64,000 bases of DNA, taken from CAYNVS01 sp964400725. Its GTDB lineage: Bacteria; Myxococcota_A; SURF-8; CAYNVS01. How positions within the stretch are numbered: the stretch's first letter is position 1; every line of letters starts with the position of its first letter. The notes beneath the pieces were generated by a model. That model had not been told where the DNA came from. It did not search any database and saw only the letters and a list, made by a program, of their open reading frames with translations. The translations under genes and the position numbers were made by a program. Shown in pieces: positions 55,414-64,000 of this stretch. The stretch spans positions 59,158 to 123,157 of the forward strand of contig CAYNVS010000007.1 of the NCBI GenBank assembly GCA_964400725.1, in the 5' to 3' direction.

Positions 55414-56568
55414 ATGAGCGACGAGGATACAAAAAAGGCGGCGCCGACGCCCGACGAGATAAAAAAACTAATAGAAAAAGAGGTAGCAAGCCGCACGCGC
55501 GAGTTGAACGGTCTGTATTCGGTTATCAAAGATATAATCGACTCGATTCCAGCCGGCATACTTGTCGTAAATTCAAAGAACGACGTTATGCTTGCAAACC
55601 TTAAACTGTACGAAATATTCGAACCGGACGCGGATTCCCTTTTGTTTTTAAAAATAAAAGATTCGCTCGGCGCGGAAATATCGGGCATTGTCGAGGACGC
55701 GATAAGCTCCGGCGCGGTTTATAAAGAGAAGGAAATTTCGATTCTCGCCAAACAAAGCGGCAAGCGAAAGATTTTGCGCGCGTCTAATTTTCCGTTGCGC
55801 GGAGGAGAACGACGGCAGCTTTTTGTTTTCGAGGACGTTACCGAAAGACGAAGGCTGGAGCGCGACCTTAAACTGCGCGAGCGCTTATCGGCTTTAGGCC
55901 AGCTCGTCGCGGGGGTGGCGCACGAGGTAAACAATCCGCTGAACGCCATAGTAGGGCTTTTAGAGCTCATGCAAAGGCGGGGCGATATTCCCGCCGACGC
56001 GAGAGAAGACGTTCGGATGATGAAAGATTACGCCATGCGCATCGCCTTGATTGTGCAGGACTTGAACAGGTACACCCGCGCCTCCAGAATAGTCGAAAAG
56101 TCTCGGCGCGACGCCAACGTTATCATCGCCGAAACTCTTAAATTGGTAAGACAGTCCAATCCGCGGGCGGAAAACGTCGAAATAATCGTGGAAACCGTCG
56201 ACGACTGCCCCGTCTGCATGATGAACCCGCTGGAAATATCGCAGGTTCTTACGAATTTGCTCAACAACGCGATAGATTCGCTTTACGAAAGGCGTTTGAA
56301 CGAACCCGAAGCGAAAGCGCAAATAAAAGTTAAAACGGCGGTACGCGCCGATAGAGTTGAAATCAGCGTTGAGGACAACGGTTTGGGAATTCCGAAAGAC
56401 GCGCTGCCGCAAATATTCAATCCGTTTTTTTCCACAAAAAGGTACGGCAGCGGACTGGGGCTTGCGCTCTCCGAAAAAATAGTAAACGACCACGACGGGG
56501 AAATAATCGTCGATACGGAAGAAGGAAAATATACCGTGTTTACGGTTTCTCTTCCCGCGTTGAAATAA
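55414..56568 (+). CDS. PAS-domain sensor histidine kinase, NtrB-like
   Basis: 384 aa, soluble. A short coiled coil (KKLIEKEVASRTRELNGLYS) precedes a PAS domain at about 40-145 (IPAGILVVNSKNDVMLANLK; FEDVTERRRLERDL). The HisKA domain has H170 in GVAHEVNNPLNAI. HATPase follows with NLLNNAIDSL (N box), DNGLGIP (G1), FFSTKRYGSGLGLALS (F and G2 boxes). HEVNNPL is typical of NtrB-class kinases, which pair with sigma-54 activators. The NtrC-type regulator at 29750 has no adjacent kinase and could be its partner, but this is a guess. The ribosome site is weak (GGGAATGCAGTA). Confidence 0.92.
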   Translation: MSDEDTKKAAPTPDEIKKLIEKEVASRTRELNGLYSVIKDIIDSIPAGILVVNSKNDVMLANLKLYEIFEPDADSLLFLKIKDSLGAEISGIVEDAISSGAVYKEKEISILAKQSGKRKILRASNFPLRGGERRQLFVFEDVTERRRLERDLKLRERLSALGQLVAGVAHEVNNPLNAIVGLLELMQRRGDIPADAREDVRMMKDYAMRIALIVQDLNRYTRASRIVEKSRRDANVIIAETLKLVRQSNPRAENVEIIVETVDDCPVCMMNPLEISQVLTNLLNNAIDSLYERRLNEPEAKAQIKVKTAVRADRVEISVEDNGLGIPKDALPQIFNPFFSTKRYGSGLGLALSEKIVNDHDGEIIVDTEEGKYTVFTVSLPALK

Positions 56569-56609
56569 ACGTTTTTCAGCGCAAAAAGCGGCGTGGGTAT
56601 CCGTTCGGC

Positions 56610-56690
56610 GGGCTAAAGCAAAGAACAGGACAAAATTAATTAAAAACTCAGCGTTTCTCCGCGCTCTCCGCGTTTTTTACCAAAATTTGG
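56610..56690 (-). repeat. dispersed intergenic repeat, family A (copy 5)
   Basis: On the minus strand AAAAAACGCGGAGAGCGCGG, AGAAACGCTGAG, TTTTTAATTAATTTTGTCC: the tandem CGCGGAG units and the TTTTTAATTAATTT block of copy 2. Confidence 0.68.
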
Positions 56691-56739
56691 AACAAGTAAA
56701 GGCGCCGCGCCCCGGCCGATTTCTATTTTAATAGAATAG

Positions 56740-56767
56740 TTGATAATTTTATCGGACATGATAACAT
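56740..56767 (+). promoter_or_regulatory. possible promoter of the GH172 lipoprotein gene
   Basis: TTGATA (56740-56745), a 16-base spacer and TAACAT (56762-56767), 46 bases before the ATG. Each hexamer has one or two mismatches. Confidence 0.42.
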
Positions 56768-56813
56768 AACAAGATAAATTGCGCCTTAATTTTTTGTTAA
56801 AAGGAACAAACCC

Positions 56814-59800
56814 ATGATCGGCAAAAAAATCGCGCCGCTTGCGATTGCGGCTTTAATTTTGGTCTTGGCGGCTTTTGAGTCTGGCTGCGGCTCTTCGGGC
56901 TCGTGCGACTGCAAACGCGGCGAAAAATGCGTAAGCGGCAAATGCGTAATAGACCCGCTTTGGTGCGACTCCGACTCGATGTGCAGCGCCGGATTTAAGT
57001 GCGACCTAAAGGCTAGCCAATGCGTTCAAACGACCGAAACCGAGCTTGACGGCGACCGCGACGAAATCGAAAGAACGGACGAAGAGTTAGAGCCGCTTGA
57101 AGAGCTTGAGGCGGAAGAGCCGGAAGAGGCCGGGGAACCCGAAGAGCCGGACGAGCTCGAAGAGGAGGAAAGCGCGGAGATTGCGGACGAAACCGAATCT
57201 CCCGAATCGCCGGACGAAGAAACGGTCGAGACAGACGAACAAACCGAAGCGCCGGAATCCGACTCCGGCATATTTTACTACAACCATATGGAAACCCTGC
57301 CCAAGTTTAAGCCCGGCGTTCAAACGTATATGTTCTCAAGCCGCGATTTAACGGGCGCCAATTCCGATTACAATCGCACGAACCTTTACCGCGAAGGCTC
57401 CGACTACGTTATAGCCGACGTTATGTCGGCGGGATGCGTTACTCGCATGTGGTTTGCCGAGACGAACCAAATCGGAACGCTTAAAATTTTCTTCGACGAC
57501 GCGGCCGACCCGATGTACGCAATGACGATCGACAAATATTTCGACGGCTTTAATCCGCCTTTCTACAAGCCGCTCGTCGGAAGCTACGGCAGCGGATTTA
57601 TAAGCTACGTTCCGCTGTGCTTCAAAAAAAGAATCAAAATACAAACGACCGGAATGCCGCGATACTATCAAATACAATACCAAACCTACATGAACGCGGA
57701 CGCCGTCGCCGCCCATACGGGAAACGAAGATTATAAAACCGCGGTCGATTTGCTGAACGCGGCTGGCAGCCCGCTTATTTCGTGGGAAAACGAGGCGAAA
57801 GAGGCGGATACGAAAAAAATCGCTTCCGGAGCCGTTAAAACCGTTTACGCTCTGCCGTCGGAAGGAGTCATAACCCGGCTTTCGCTGCGTCCCTCGCCGT
57901 TCGATTCAGAAACGCTGCGCAACGTAAGGCTTAAAATTTATTTCGACGGAATGTCCGATCCGTCGGTTGACGTTCCTATTTCGCACATGTTCCTTTCGGG
58001 TTACTCCGAGGAAGAAATCGTTTCCGCGCCCGCCGGAATGAAGACGGGCGGTTATTACTACTTCTTTTTGCCGATGCCGTATTGGAACGGCTTTAAAATC
58101 GAGGTCGAGAACGGCTCCGCGCAGGAGCTGACGCTTTCCTACGACATACGTTATACGCTGGAGGCGATGAACAGGGACGCCGGCACTTTTTACGCGGTTT
58201 ACAAAAAAGAGAACCCGCTGCCGCTCTCCGATTTCGTTTTAGCGGACGTTTCGGGACGGGGTCATTACGTCGGCTCGATGCTGTTTATGCGGTCGGGAAC
58301 GGAATACACCCGCGATTTTCTTTACGGCGACGATAAAATTTACATTGACGGACGCATAGGGCCGCAGTGGTGGGGAACCGGAACCGACAATTATTTCAAC
58401 GGACATTTGCGCTTCGTCGGCAACGTTTACATAAACCCGCTTTTCGGCAGGCCGTACGAACCGGCGCTCGGCGGCGGCGTTTACGGTTTTTCCGCCTTCA
58501 GATGGCATATCGGCGACTTTATTACTTTCAACAGTTCGTTGAAGTTCGCGCTGGAACACGGCGGAGATCATCCGGTCGCGGCCAACTACGAAGCGGTTTC
58601 GTTCTATTATCGCAGCTGTTTGTCGGCGCTGGTGCTCAACGATACGCTAAACGTCGGCAGTCTGGAAGACTGCGCCGCGCACGATTTTGAAATTGCGGCG
58701 GAGAGCGACTACGCCGGACATCAGAACGTCTGCGGCTGCTTTGAAGCGGGAAGCGGCTGCCAAGGCTCCGGCTCTTCCTGCGTCGGCGGTTATGCAACGT
58801 ATTCCGGACGCGGAATAAAACCGCCTTCGCCCGCCGTAAAAGCCTCTATGAAGTTTACGATGAAAGTCGATCCGAACAACGTCGGCGCGAGAATCGTGAG
58901 AATTTTGGATTACCGCAAACAAAATCAGAACGCCGAAGTTTACGTTGACGGCTCGCCCGCCGGCAATTGGTACACTCCCGGCTCCGATATAAACGCCATT
59001 TGGATGGAAAGCTCGATCGACCTTCCCGCCGCGTTGACTCAGGGAAAAAACAGCGTTTCCATAGAAGTTAAATACAAGGACGGGCAGGAGTGGAACGCCT
59101 TTCAGTTCAAATCGTATTCGTACCTGCCGTCGGGCATATCCACCGGTCCCGGCACGCCGCTTAATCTGCGCGCGTTAGACGCGACCGGCGACTCGGTTTC
59201 TCTCGCTTGGGACGCGCCGACCAGCGGCACGAACCCGTTGTACTACCACGTTTACCGCGCCAACGACCCGAATATACCGCCTATTGCCGCGACCGAAGTC
59301 GGCAAGGTTACTACGACGGCTTTCAAAGATACCGGACTGACGCCGCAGACGAATTACTATTATAAAGTAGTGGCGGAGGACTGCACCGGAGTCAGAGGAA
59401 CCGCCAGCGACGAGCTTACCGTTAAAACCGGACTTGAGCCGATTTACTTCGAGGCGGAGGATATTGCCGATCTGGACTCTTCGGTTCCGACCGGGAAAAC
59501 GAAGATAATCGACGACTCAGGCGCCAGCGGCGGAAAGAAAGTCTGTTTGTACGGCGTTTCAAGCTCCGGCTATCTTATTTTAAAGCCAAACGTGAACATG
59601 CCGGGGCGCTACCGTATTTCGACTTGGTTTGTGAAGGGGCCGGACGGAGCGACAACCATAGTCGACATCGACAACTCGGCGCTCGGAAGCGAGATAGACT
59701 TGTATTCCGCGCAGGTTGAATACGCGCCGGAAATGGAGCTCGGCTCGTACAACGTAACGACCGCCGGAGTTAAAACCCTCAAATACAGAATTTGGGGAAG

Positions 59801-59858
59801 AAACGCTTCGTCCAACGGCTACGCTATATGCGTTGACAAAGTGTTGTTTAAACAGTAA
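56814..59858 (+). CDS. exported GH172 (DUF2961) glycoside hydrolase with FN3 and carbohydrate-binding domain
   Basis: 1014 aa. The signal peptide ends ESGC (Cys25; the lipobox is atypical, with Glu at -3). A Cys-rich segment (CDCKRGEKCVSGKCVI, CSAGFKCDLKASQC) and a long Asp/Glu/Pro stalk (residues about 75-160) follow. The catalytic domain (about 170-640) matches DUF2961: SSRDLTGANSDYNRT, DVMSAGCVTRMWFAET, LKIFFDDAADPMY, GFISYVPLCFKKRIKIQTTG. DUF2961 is now GH172, which includes difructose dianhydride synthase/hydrolase and D-arabinofuranosidases. A beta-sandwich region and an FN3 domain (about 780-870: VSLAWDAPTSGTNPLYYHVY) precede a C-terminal carbohydrate-binding-like domain (PIYFEAEDIADLDSS). 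AAAGGAAC precedes the ATG. It probably attacks fructo- or arabino-furanose polymers. Confidence 0.85.
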   Translation: MIGKKIAPLAIAALILVLAAFESGCGSSGSCDCKRGEKCVSGKCVIDPLWCDSDSMCSAGFKCDLKASQCVQTTETELDGDRDEIERTDEELEPLEELEAEEPEEAGEPEEPDELEEEESAEIADETESPESPDEETVETDEQTEAPESDSGIFYYNHMETLPKFKPGVQTYMFSSRDLTGANSDYNRTNLYREGSDYVIADVMSAGCVTRMWFAETNQIGTLKIFFDDAADPMYAMTIDKYFDGFNPPFYKPLVGSYGSGFISYVPLCFKKRIKIQTTGMPRYYQIQYQTYMNADAVAAHTGNEDYKTAVDLLNAAGSPLISWENEAKEADTKKIASGAVKTVYALPSEGVITRLSLRPSPFDSETLRNVRLKIYFDGMSDPSVDVPISHMFLSGYSEEEIVSAPAGMKTGGYYYFFLPMPYWNGFKIEVENGSAQELTLSYDIRYTLEAMNRDAGTFYAVYKKENPLPLSDFVLADVSGRGHYVGSMLFMRSGTEYTRDFLYGDDKIYIDGRIGPQWWGTGTDNYFNGHLRFVGNVYINPLFGRPYEPALGGGVYGFSAFRWHIGDFITFNSSLKFALEHGGDHPVAANYEAVSFYYRSCLSALVLNDTLNVGSLEDCAAHDFEIAAESDYAGHQNVCGCFEAGSGCQGSGSSCVGGYATYSGRGIKPPSPAVKASMKFTMKVDPNNVGARIVRILDYRKQNQNAEVYVDGSPAGNWYTPGSDINAIWMESSIDLPAALTQGKNSVSIEVKYKDGQEWNAFQFKSYSYLPSGISTGPGTPLNLRALDATGDSVSLAWDAPTSGTNPLYYHVYRANDPNIPPIAATEVGKVTTTAFKDTGLTPQTNYYYKVVAEDCTGVRGTASDELTVKTGLEPIYFEAEDIADLDSSVPTGKTKIIDDSGASGGKKVCLYGVSSSGYLILKPNVNMPGRYRISTWFVKGPDGATTIVDIDNSALGSEIDLYSAQVEYAPEMELGSYNVTTAGVKTLKYRIWGRNASSNGYAICVDKVLFKQ

Positions 59859-59925
59859 CGCGCGCCGCGGGCTCTTCCGCGATTAACCGCTTAATATTAT
59901 TACGACAAACGCAAGGAGATTTTGC

Positions 59926-61383
59926 ATGTCCGACGCAGTCAAAGGTTTGAAACCCGCCGCCGTGTGGCGGTATTTCGACGAAATTTCCGCAATACCGCGT
60001 CCCAGCAAACGCGAGGAAGCGGTTGTGAAATATCTTGAAAAGTGGGCGAAACAGCGGAAGCTCAAATGCAAAAAAGACGACGCTGGGAACGTCGTAATTT
60101 ACATTCCGGCGAGCGCCGGGTTCGAGAAATCGCCGACCGCGATATTGCAGGCGCACATGGATATGGTTTGCGAGAAGAACCGCAGCGTCGAGTTCGACTT
60201 TTTAAAAGAAGGAATAAAACTCGTCAGAGACGGCGGCAAGCTGCGCGCCGAAGGAACGACGCTGGGCGCGGACAACGGCGTAGGAGTCGCGGCGGCTTTG
60301 GCCGCGGCCGAAAGCGAAACGCCGCATCCGCCGCTGGAACTGCTGTTCACAAGCGACGAAGAGACCGGCATGACCGGAGCCTTCGGGCTTGACGCCTCGC
60401 TGTTAAAAGGAAAGCTGCTGCTCAACCTCGACACGGAGGAATTCGGTTACATTTACGTAGGCTGCGCCGGCGGCGCCAACGTTGACGCGCATTTTCCGCT
60501 TAAATACTCAAAAGCCGAGGCCGGTTATATCGTCGTCGATATTTCTCTCGAAGGGCTGAAAGGCGGGCATTCGGGCTGCGACATTGAAAAGAAGCGCGGA
60601 AACGCGGCGCAGCTGCTGGCGCGCGTTCTGCTTGAAGCGGTAAAAACGCTTAAAGCCAGGGTCGTATCGTTGGAGGCGGGCGACAAGCACAACGCCATTC
60701 CCCGCGAAGCTTTCGCGAAAATAATAATTCCAAAGAGCAAGTTGGCCGCGCTGCAAAAACTGGCGGACGCAATGAAAGCGCGTTTCGTAACGGAGCTTGC
60801 CAAGGGGCATAACCTTTCGATAACGCTCGTCAAATCGGACGAAAAACCGACTAAAGCGCAGGACTTAAAGCTCTCGCTCAACGCTTTGTCCGCTTTGCTG
60901 GCCATTCCCAGCGGCCCCATCGCCATGAGCGCGGAAATCCCCGGTTTGGTCGAGACGAGCAATAACGTTTCGGTCGTCCGCACGACGCAAAAAGCGCTCG
61001 TAGCGCAATGTATGCCGCGCTCCAGCGTCGAATCGGAGCAGCTTCACGTCATTGAGCGCGTCAGGGCGATCGCGGCGCTGGCGGGCGGGCGTACCGAGAA
61101 CGAGTCGAGCTACCCCGGCTGGAAGCCGGACGTCGAGTCGCGTCTCGTTAAAACCGCCGAGGCTGTCGGAGAGAGAATGTTCGGCAAAAAATTCGCCGTA
61201 ACCGCCATTCACGCCGGGCTTGAATGCGGCGTAATCGGGACGAAAATACCGGGGCTGGACAAAATTTCCATCGGTCCCGACATTAAAAATCCGCACTCGC
61301 CCGACGAATTCGTCGATATAGCGAGCGTGGAGAAGTTCTACGATTATCTGCTCGGCCTGCTTGAAGAGCTGGCTAAGGGATAG
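59926..61383 (+). CDS. pepD: aminoacyl-histidine dipeptidase (M20/PepD)
   Basis: 485 aa, the typical length. Zinc-site motifs of the M20C family are clear: ILQAHMDMVCEK (His and Asp), LGADNGVGVA, FTSDEETGMTGA (catalytic Glu pair) and LLNLDTEEFG. The dimerisation lid follows (LKGGHSGCDIEKKRGNAAQL), and a late Cys/His region is present (IHAGLECGVIG with NPHSPDE). It cleaves Xaa-His dipeptides such as carnosine in the cytosol. AAGGAG lies eight bases before the ATG. It is followed 24 bases later by recX. Confidence 0.95.
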   Translation: MSDAVKGLKPAAVWRYFDEISAIPRPSKREEAVVKYLEKWAKQRKLKCKKDDAGNVVIYIPASAGFEKSPTAILQAHMDMVCEKNRSVEFDFLKEGIKLVRDGGKLRAEGTTLGADNGVGVAAALAAAESETPHPPLELLFTSDEETGMTGAFGLDASLLKGKLLLNLDTEEFGYIYVGCAGGANVDAHFPLKYSKAEAGYIVVDISLEGLKGGHSGCDIEKKRGNAAQLLARVLLEAVKTLKARVVSLEAGDKHNAIPREAFAKIIIPKSKLAALQKLADAMKARFVTELAKGHNLSITLVKSDEKPTKAQDLKLSLNALSALLAIPSGPIAMSAEIPGLVETSNNVSVVRTTQKALVAQCMPRSSVESEQLHVIERVRAIAALAGGRTENESSYPGWKPDVESRLVKTAEAVGERMFGKKFAVTAIHAGLECGVIGTKIPGLDKISIGPDIKNPHSPDEFVDIASVEKFYDYLLGLLEELAKG

Positions 61384-61407
61384 CGCGTCTTCGCGCCGGA
61401 GAGCGGC

Positions 61408-61944
61408 ATGCTGAAGCCCAAAAAAAGCTGTAAAGACGCGGCGTTGTCGCTTTTATCGCGAAGGGAGCATTCTAGTGCGGAGCTTAAACGAAAGCTCGCG
61501 CAAAAGGGTTACGACAGAGGCGAGATTGAAAAAATAATAGAGTATTGCGGCGAGTTCGGCTACCTGAGCGACGGCAGGTTCGCCGCCGCTTTTGCGCGGG
61601 AACTTATAGAGCGCAAACTTGCAAGCGACCGCGCGGCTTTGGCAAAGCTGGCGTCGCGGGGCGCGTCCCGCGGGGATGCCGAGGAGGCGGTAAAGACCGC
61701 GTCGGAGCTTTTTCCCGAAGAGCTGCGCGTCGAGGCGCTGCTTGCGAAATGGGGCGTAACGCCGCCGGACGACGACGCCGGCGAAGAAGGCGATTTTACT
61801 CCGGACTTTGCCGGCTGGGACGACGAAGAAAAAGGCTCGGAAGGCCGCGAAGCGCGCAAAAAAATTATTGCAAAGCTCTTGCGGCTGGGGTATTCCTATG
61901 AAGTCGTAAAAAAGGGGCTAAAAGTTGACGAACGGCGTCGATAA
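61408..61944 (+). CDS. recX: RecX regulatory protein with acidic insertion
   Basis: 178 aa. Three-helix repeats of RecX are visible: CKDAALSLLSRREHSSAELK, GYLSDGRFAAAFAREL and, in the third repeat, KKIIAKLLRLGYSYEVVKKG. RecX inhibits RecA filaments. Between repeats two and three lies an Asp/Glu-rich insertion (PPDDDAGEEGDFTPDFAG, about residues 117-147) that is longer than usual. It lies between pepD and alaS, the common recA-recX-alaS gene neighbourhood. recA itself is not in this window. Confidence 0.9.
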   Translation: MLKPKKSCKDAALSLLSRREHSSAELKRKLAQKGYDRGEIEKIIEYCGEFGYLSDGRFAAAFARELIERKLASDRAALAKLASRGASRGDAEEAVKTASELFPEELRVEALLAKWGVTPPDDDAGEEGDFTPDFAGWDDEEKGSEGREARKKIIAKLLRLGYSYEVVKKGLKVDERRR

Positions 61945-62000
61945 ACGCATATTTTATAAGGTTTTTGCGGCGTCGATACGATTTGAATGCGAGGAAGCAT

Positions 62001-64000
62001 ATGTTCAGCTCAAAGGAAATACGCGAGAAATTTTTAAGATATTTCGAGTCCCGCGGACACAGACGCATTAAGAGCTCGCCGCTTATACCCGCGGACGACC
62101 CGACGCTGCTCTTCGCCAACGCAGGGATGAACCAGTTTAAAGACTATTTCACCGGCGCCCGCAAACCGCCGGTTTCGCGCGCGACCACCTGCCAGAAATG
62201 CGTCCGCGCGGGCGGAAAGCACAACGATTTGGAGAACGTAGGCGTAACGGCGCGGCATCATACCTTCTTCGAGATGCTGGGCAACTTCTCGTTCGGCGAT
62301 TACTTCAAACGCGAGGCGTGCCAATTCGCGTGGGAGTTCGTTACCGGCGAGCTGAGACTGGACGCGGAGCGTATGTGGGTAACGGTCTTCCGCGACGACG
62401 ACGAGGCGTTCATAATTTGGCGCGACCTTGTGGGCGTGCCGGAGCGGCGCATCGTCCGCATGGGCGAAAAAGACAACTTCTGGGCCATGGGCGACACAGG
62501 CCCGTGCGGCCCGTGCAGCGAGATACTCTACGATCAGGGCGACGGCCCCGGCGGCATGTGGAAAGGGCACGACATCTTCGGCGATTCCGACAGGTTTCTC
62601 GAAATTTGGAACTTGGTTTTCATGCAGTTCGAGCGCAGAGCGGACGGCCGCATGATAGAGCTGCCCAAACCGTCAATCGACACCGGCGCCGGATTGGAGC
62701 GCATTACCGCCATATGCAACGGCGTTTTCAGCAACTACGACACCGACGCGTTCATGCCGATTATCGAGAGCGTAGCCAAAAAGGCCGGAATAAAATACAA
62801 AGACGACCCGAAGGCGGACGTAAGCCTGCGCGTTATCGCCGATCACGCGCGCGCCGCCGCGTTCTTAATCGCGGACAACATTTTTCCGTCCAACGACGGA
62901 CGCGGCTACGTTCTGCGCCGCATCATGCGCCGCGCAATCCGCCACGGCAAACGGCTCGGACTTGAAAAGCCTTTCTTCGCCGACGCCGCGGATAAAGTAA
63001 TAGAAACTATGGGATGCGTTTACCCGGAGCTAAAAGAAAACCGCGACAGCGCGCTTTCATGGACGGACACCGAGGAAAAATCGTTCAGGCAGACGCTCGA
63101 CCGCGGTCTTAAAACTCTTTCGGACGAAATCGCCCGCGTTAAAAAGACGGGAGCCGCTTCCATCAGCGGCGAGTTCGCTTTCAAACTTTACGATCAAGAC
63201 GGATTTCCGCCCGATTTAACGGCTGTAATCGCCGCGGAAGACGGCGTGGCGGTGGATTCCGACGGGTTCGAGCGCGAGATGGAAAAGCAGAGAAACCGGG
63301 GACGCGCCTCTTGGAAAGGCGGCGACGCGGAGCTTGAAGAGCTGTTCAAGCGCCTGCGCGACAAATGCGGGCCTACGACTTTTACCGGCTACGACCGCGA
63401 CGAGGACGAGGGAAAAATACTCGCGATTGCGCTGGCCTACGACGCCGGCGGAGGCGGCGCGGTTTATACTGAAACCGACTGCGCGCAGACCGGCCAGAAA
63501 ATTTTCTTTATTACCGATAAAACTCCGTTTTACGGCGAGTCCGGCGGCCAGGTCGGCGACGTCGGGACGGCGTCGCAGAACGGAACCGAGATAACGATCG
63601 CCGATACCCGCAAACCATTTATCGACTTTCACGTTCACGAGGGAATCGTTAAAAGCGGCTGTCTTAAGGTCGGCGCGTCGGTTAAACTTTCGATAGACGC
63701 GGAAAGGCGCGAGCGGATACGCGCTCATCACTCGGCCACCCACGCGCTTCATTACGCGCTGCGAACCGTTCTAGGGACGCACGTCAAACAGGCGGGCAGC
63801 TACGTATCGCCCGACAGGCTTCGTTTCGACTTCAACCACTTCAAAGCGGTTTCGCCCGAAGAGCTCGAAAAAATCGAGCGCGTCGCGAACGAGCTTGTAA
63901 GGGGCGCAAGCGAAGTTACTACCGCGGTCGTTACTCCCGACGAGGCTAAAGACGCCGGCGCGCTGATGTTCTTCGGCGAGAAGTACGGCGAGCGCGTCCG
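62001..64000 (+). CDS. alaS: alanyl-tRNA synthetase, 5' part (runs off the window)
   Basis: The first 666 codons are present and the frame stays open to the edge. Protein starts MFSSKEIREKFLRYFESRGH, and the class II motif 1/2 region is clear (LFANAGMNQFKDYF, CQKCVRAGGKHNDLENVG, RHHTFFEMLGNFSFGDYF). Motif 3 follows (TGAGLERITAICNG). The editing domain's zinc motif HSATH is at residues about 577-581. The enzyme attaches Ala to tRNA and edits Ser and Gly errors. The full protein is about 870 aa, so about 200 residues (mainly C-Ala) are missing here. GAGGAAG precedes the ATG. recX, immediately upstream, is its usual neighbour. Confidence 0.96.
   Translation, partial: MFSSKEIREKFLRYFESRGHRRIKSSPLIPADDPTLLFANAGMNQFKDYFTGARKPPVSRATTCQKCVRAGGKHNDLENVGVTARHHTFFEMLGNFSFGDYFKREACQFAWEFVTGELRLDAERMWVTVFRDDDEAFIIWRDLVGVPERRIVRMGEKDNFWAMGDTGPCGPCSEILYDQGDGPGGMWKGHDIFGDSDRFLEIWNLVFMQFERRADGRMIELPKPSIDTGAGLERITAICNGVFSNYDTDAFMPIIESVAKKAGIKYKDDPKADVSLRVIADHARAAAFLIADNIFPSNDGRGYVLRRIMRRAIRHGKRLGLEKPFFADAADKVIETMGCVYPELKENRDSALSWTDTEEKSFRQTLDRGLKTLSDEIARVKKTGAASISGEFAFKLYDQDGFPPDLTAVIAAEDGVAVDSDGFEREMEKQRNRGRASWKGGDAELEELFKRLRDKCGPTTFTGYDRDEDEGKILAIALAYDAGGGGAVYTETDCAQTGQKIFFITDKTPFYGESGGQVGDVGTASQNGTEITIADTRKPFIDFHVHEGIVKSGCLKVGASVKLSIDAERRERIRAHHSATHALHYALRTVLGTHVKQAGSYVSPDRLRFDFNHFKAVSPEELEKIERVANELVRGASEVTTAVVTPDEAKDAGALMFFGEKYGERV

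Overview
The window is compact, gene-dense bacterial DNA of mid-range GC from a Gram-negative, probably uncultivated member of the broad Deltaproteobacteria/Myxococcota grade. The evidence is a heptosyltransferase-like GT9 enzyme, many secreted lipoproteins with acidic stalks after the anchor cysteine, a giant lipoprotein with MopE-type CDGKDNDCDG repeats, a MYXO/Synergist-type C-terminal sorting tail, a DUF3332 lipoprotein, and several sensor kinases with an NtrC-type regulator. The lineage is an inference; no rRNA gene is present.

Layout. 0-2 kb: sialic-acid-type operon neuA-neuB-neuC (minus strand, neuC cut by the window edge) behind a strong promoter. 2.6-9.8 kb: GT9 transferase, DivK-like receiver, large PAS histidine kinase, an unknown small protein, a membrane-linked dual-specificity phosphatase and a diguanylate cyclase. 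9.8-11.3 kb: secreted purple-acid-phosphatase-like lipoprotein behind a four-unit Pho-box-like array. 11.6-18.1 kb: a TetR gene followed by five tightly packed or overlapping genes (CDP-alcohol phosphotransferase, nucleotidyltransferase/CDP-alcohol phosphotransferase fusion, radical SAM enzyme, CrtC/Svf1-like exported protein, flippase). This is the best candidate here for an undescribed system, probably making and exporting an unusual polar lipid or head group. 18.1-19.6 kb: tRNA-Pro and a Cys-rich repeat protein. 19.8-24.1 kb: FadR-etfB-etfA and a CoA-transferase, with a FadR-type operator. 24.2-28.5 kb: minus-strand operon iolD-like, rpiB-like, GH27 alpha-galactosidase.

28.7-38.9 kb holds a DUF3332 lipoprotein, an NtrC-family regulator, a TIGR01777 epimerase, an HD hydrolase, a lipase-like lipoprotein, a peptidoglycan amidase with a very long Lys/Glu linker and a Lys-rich histone-tail-like protein. 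39.4-50.0 kb holds an 899-residue cell-surface protein with a sorting tail, a divergent acyl-CoA synthetase overlapping a TlpA-type thioredoxin, and the 1668-residue MopE/ASH lipoprotein. 50.2-52.4 kb: a lipoprotein and a MelB-like sugar symporter. From 52.6 kb to the end all genes are on the plus strand: maf, an NFACT/RqcH-like gene, a PAS histidine kinase, a GH172 (DUF2961) lipoprotein, pepD, recX and alaS (cut by the edge).

Two perfect parS-type palindromes (52385-52400 and 54724-54739) and a T-rich, low-GC stretch with four TTTTCAACA 9-mers lie at 52.4-55.1 kb, where gene orientation also switches. This may be origin-proximal DNA. Several long intergenic stretches are filled by mosaic copies of the same dispersed repeats rather than by genes.
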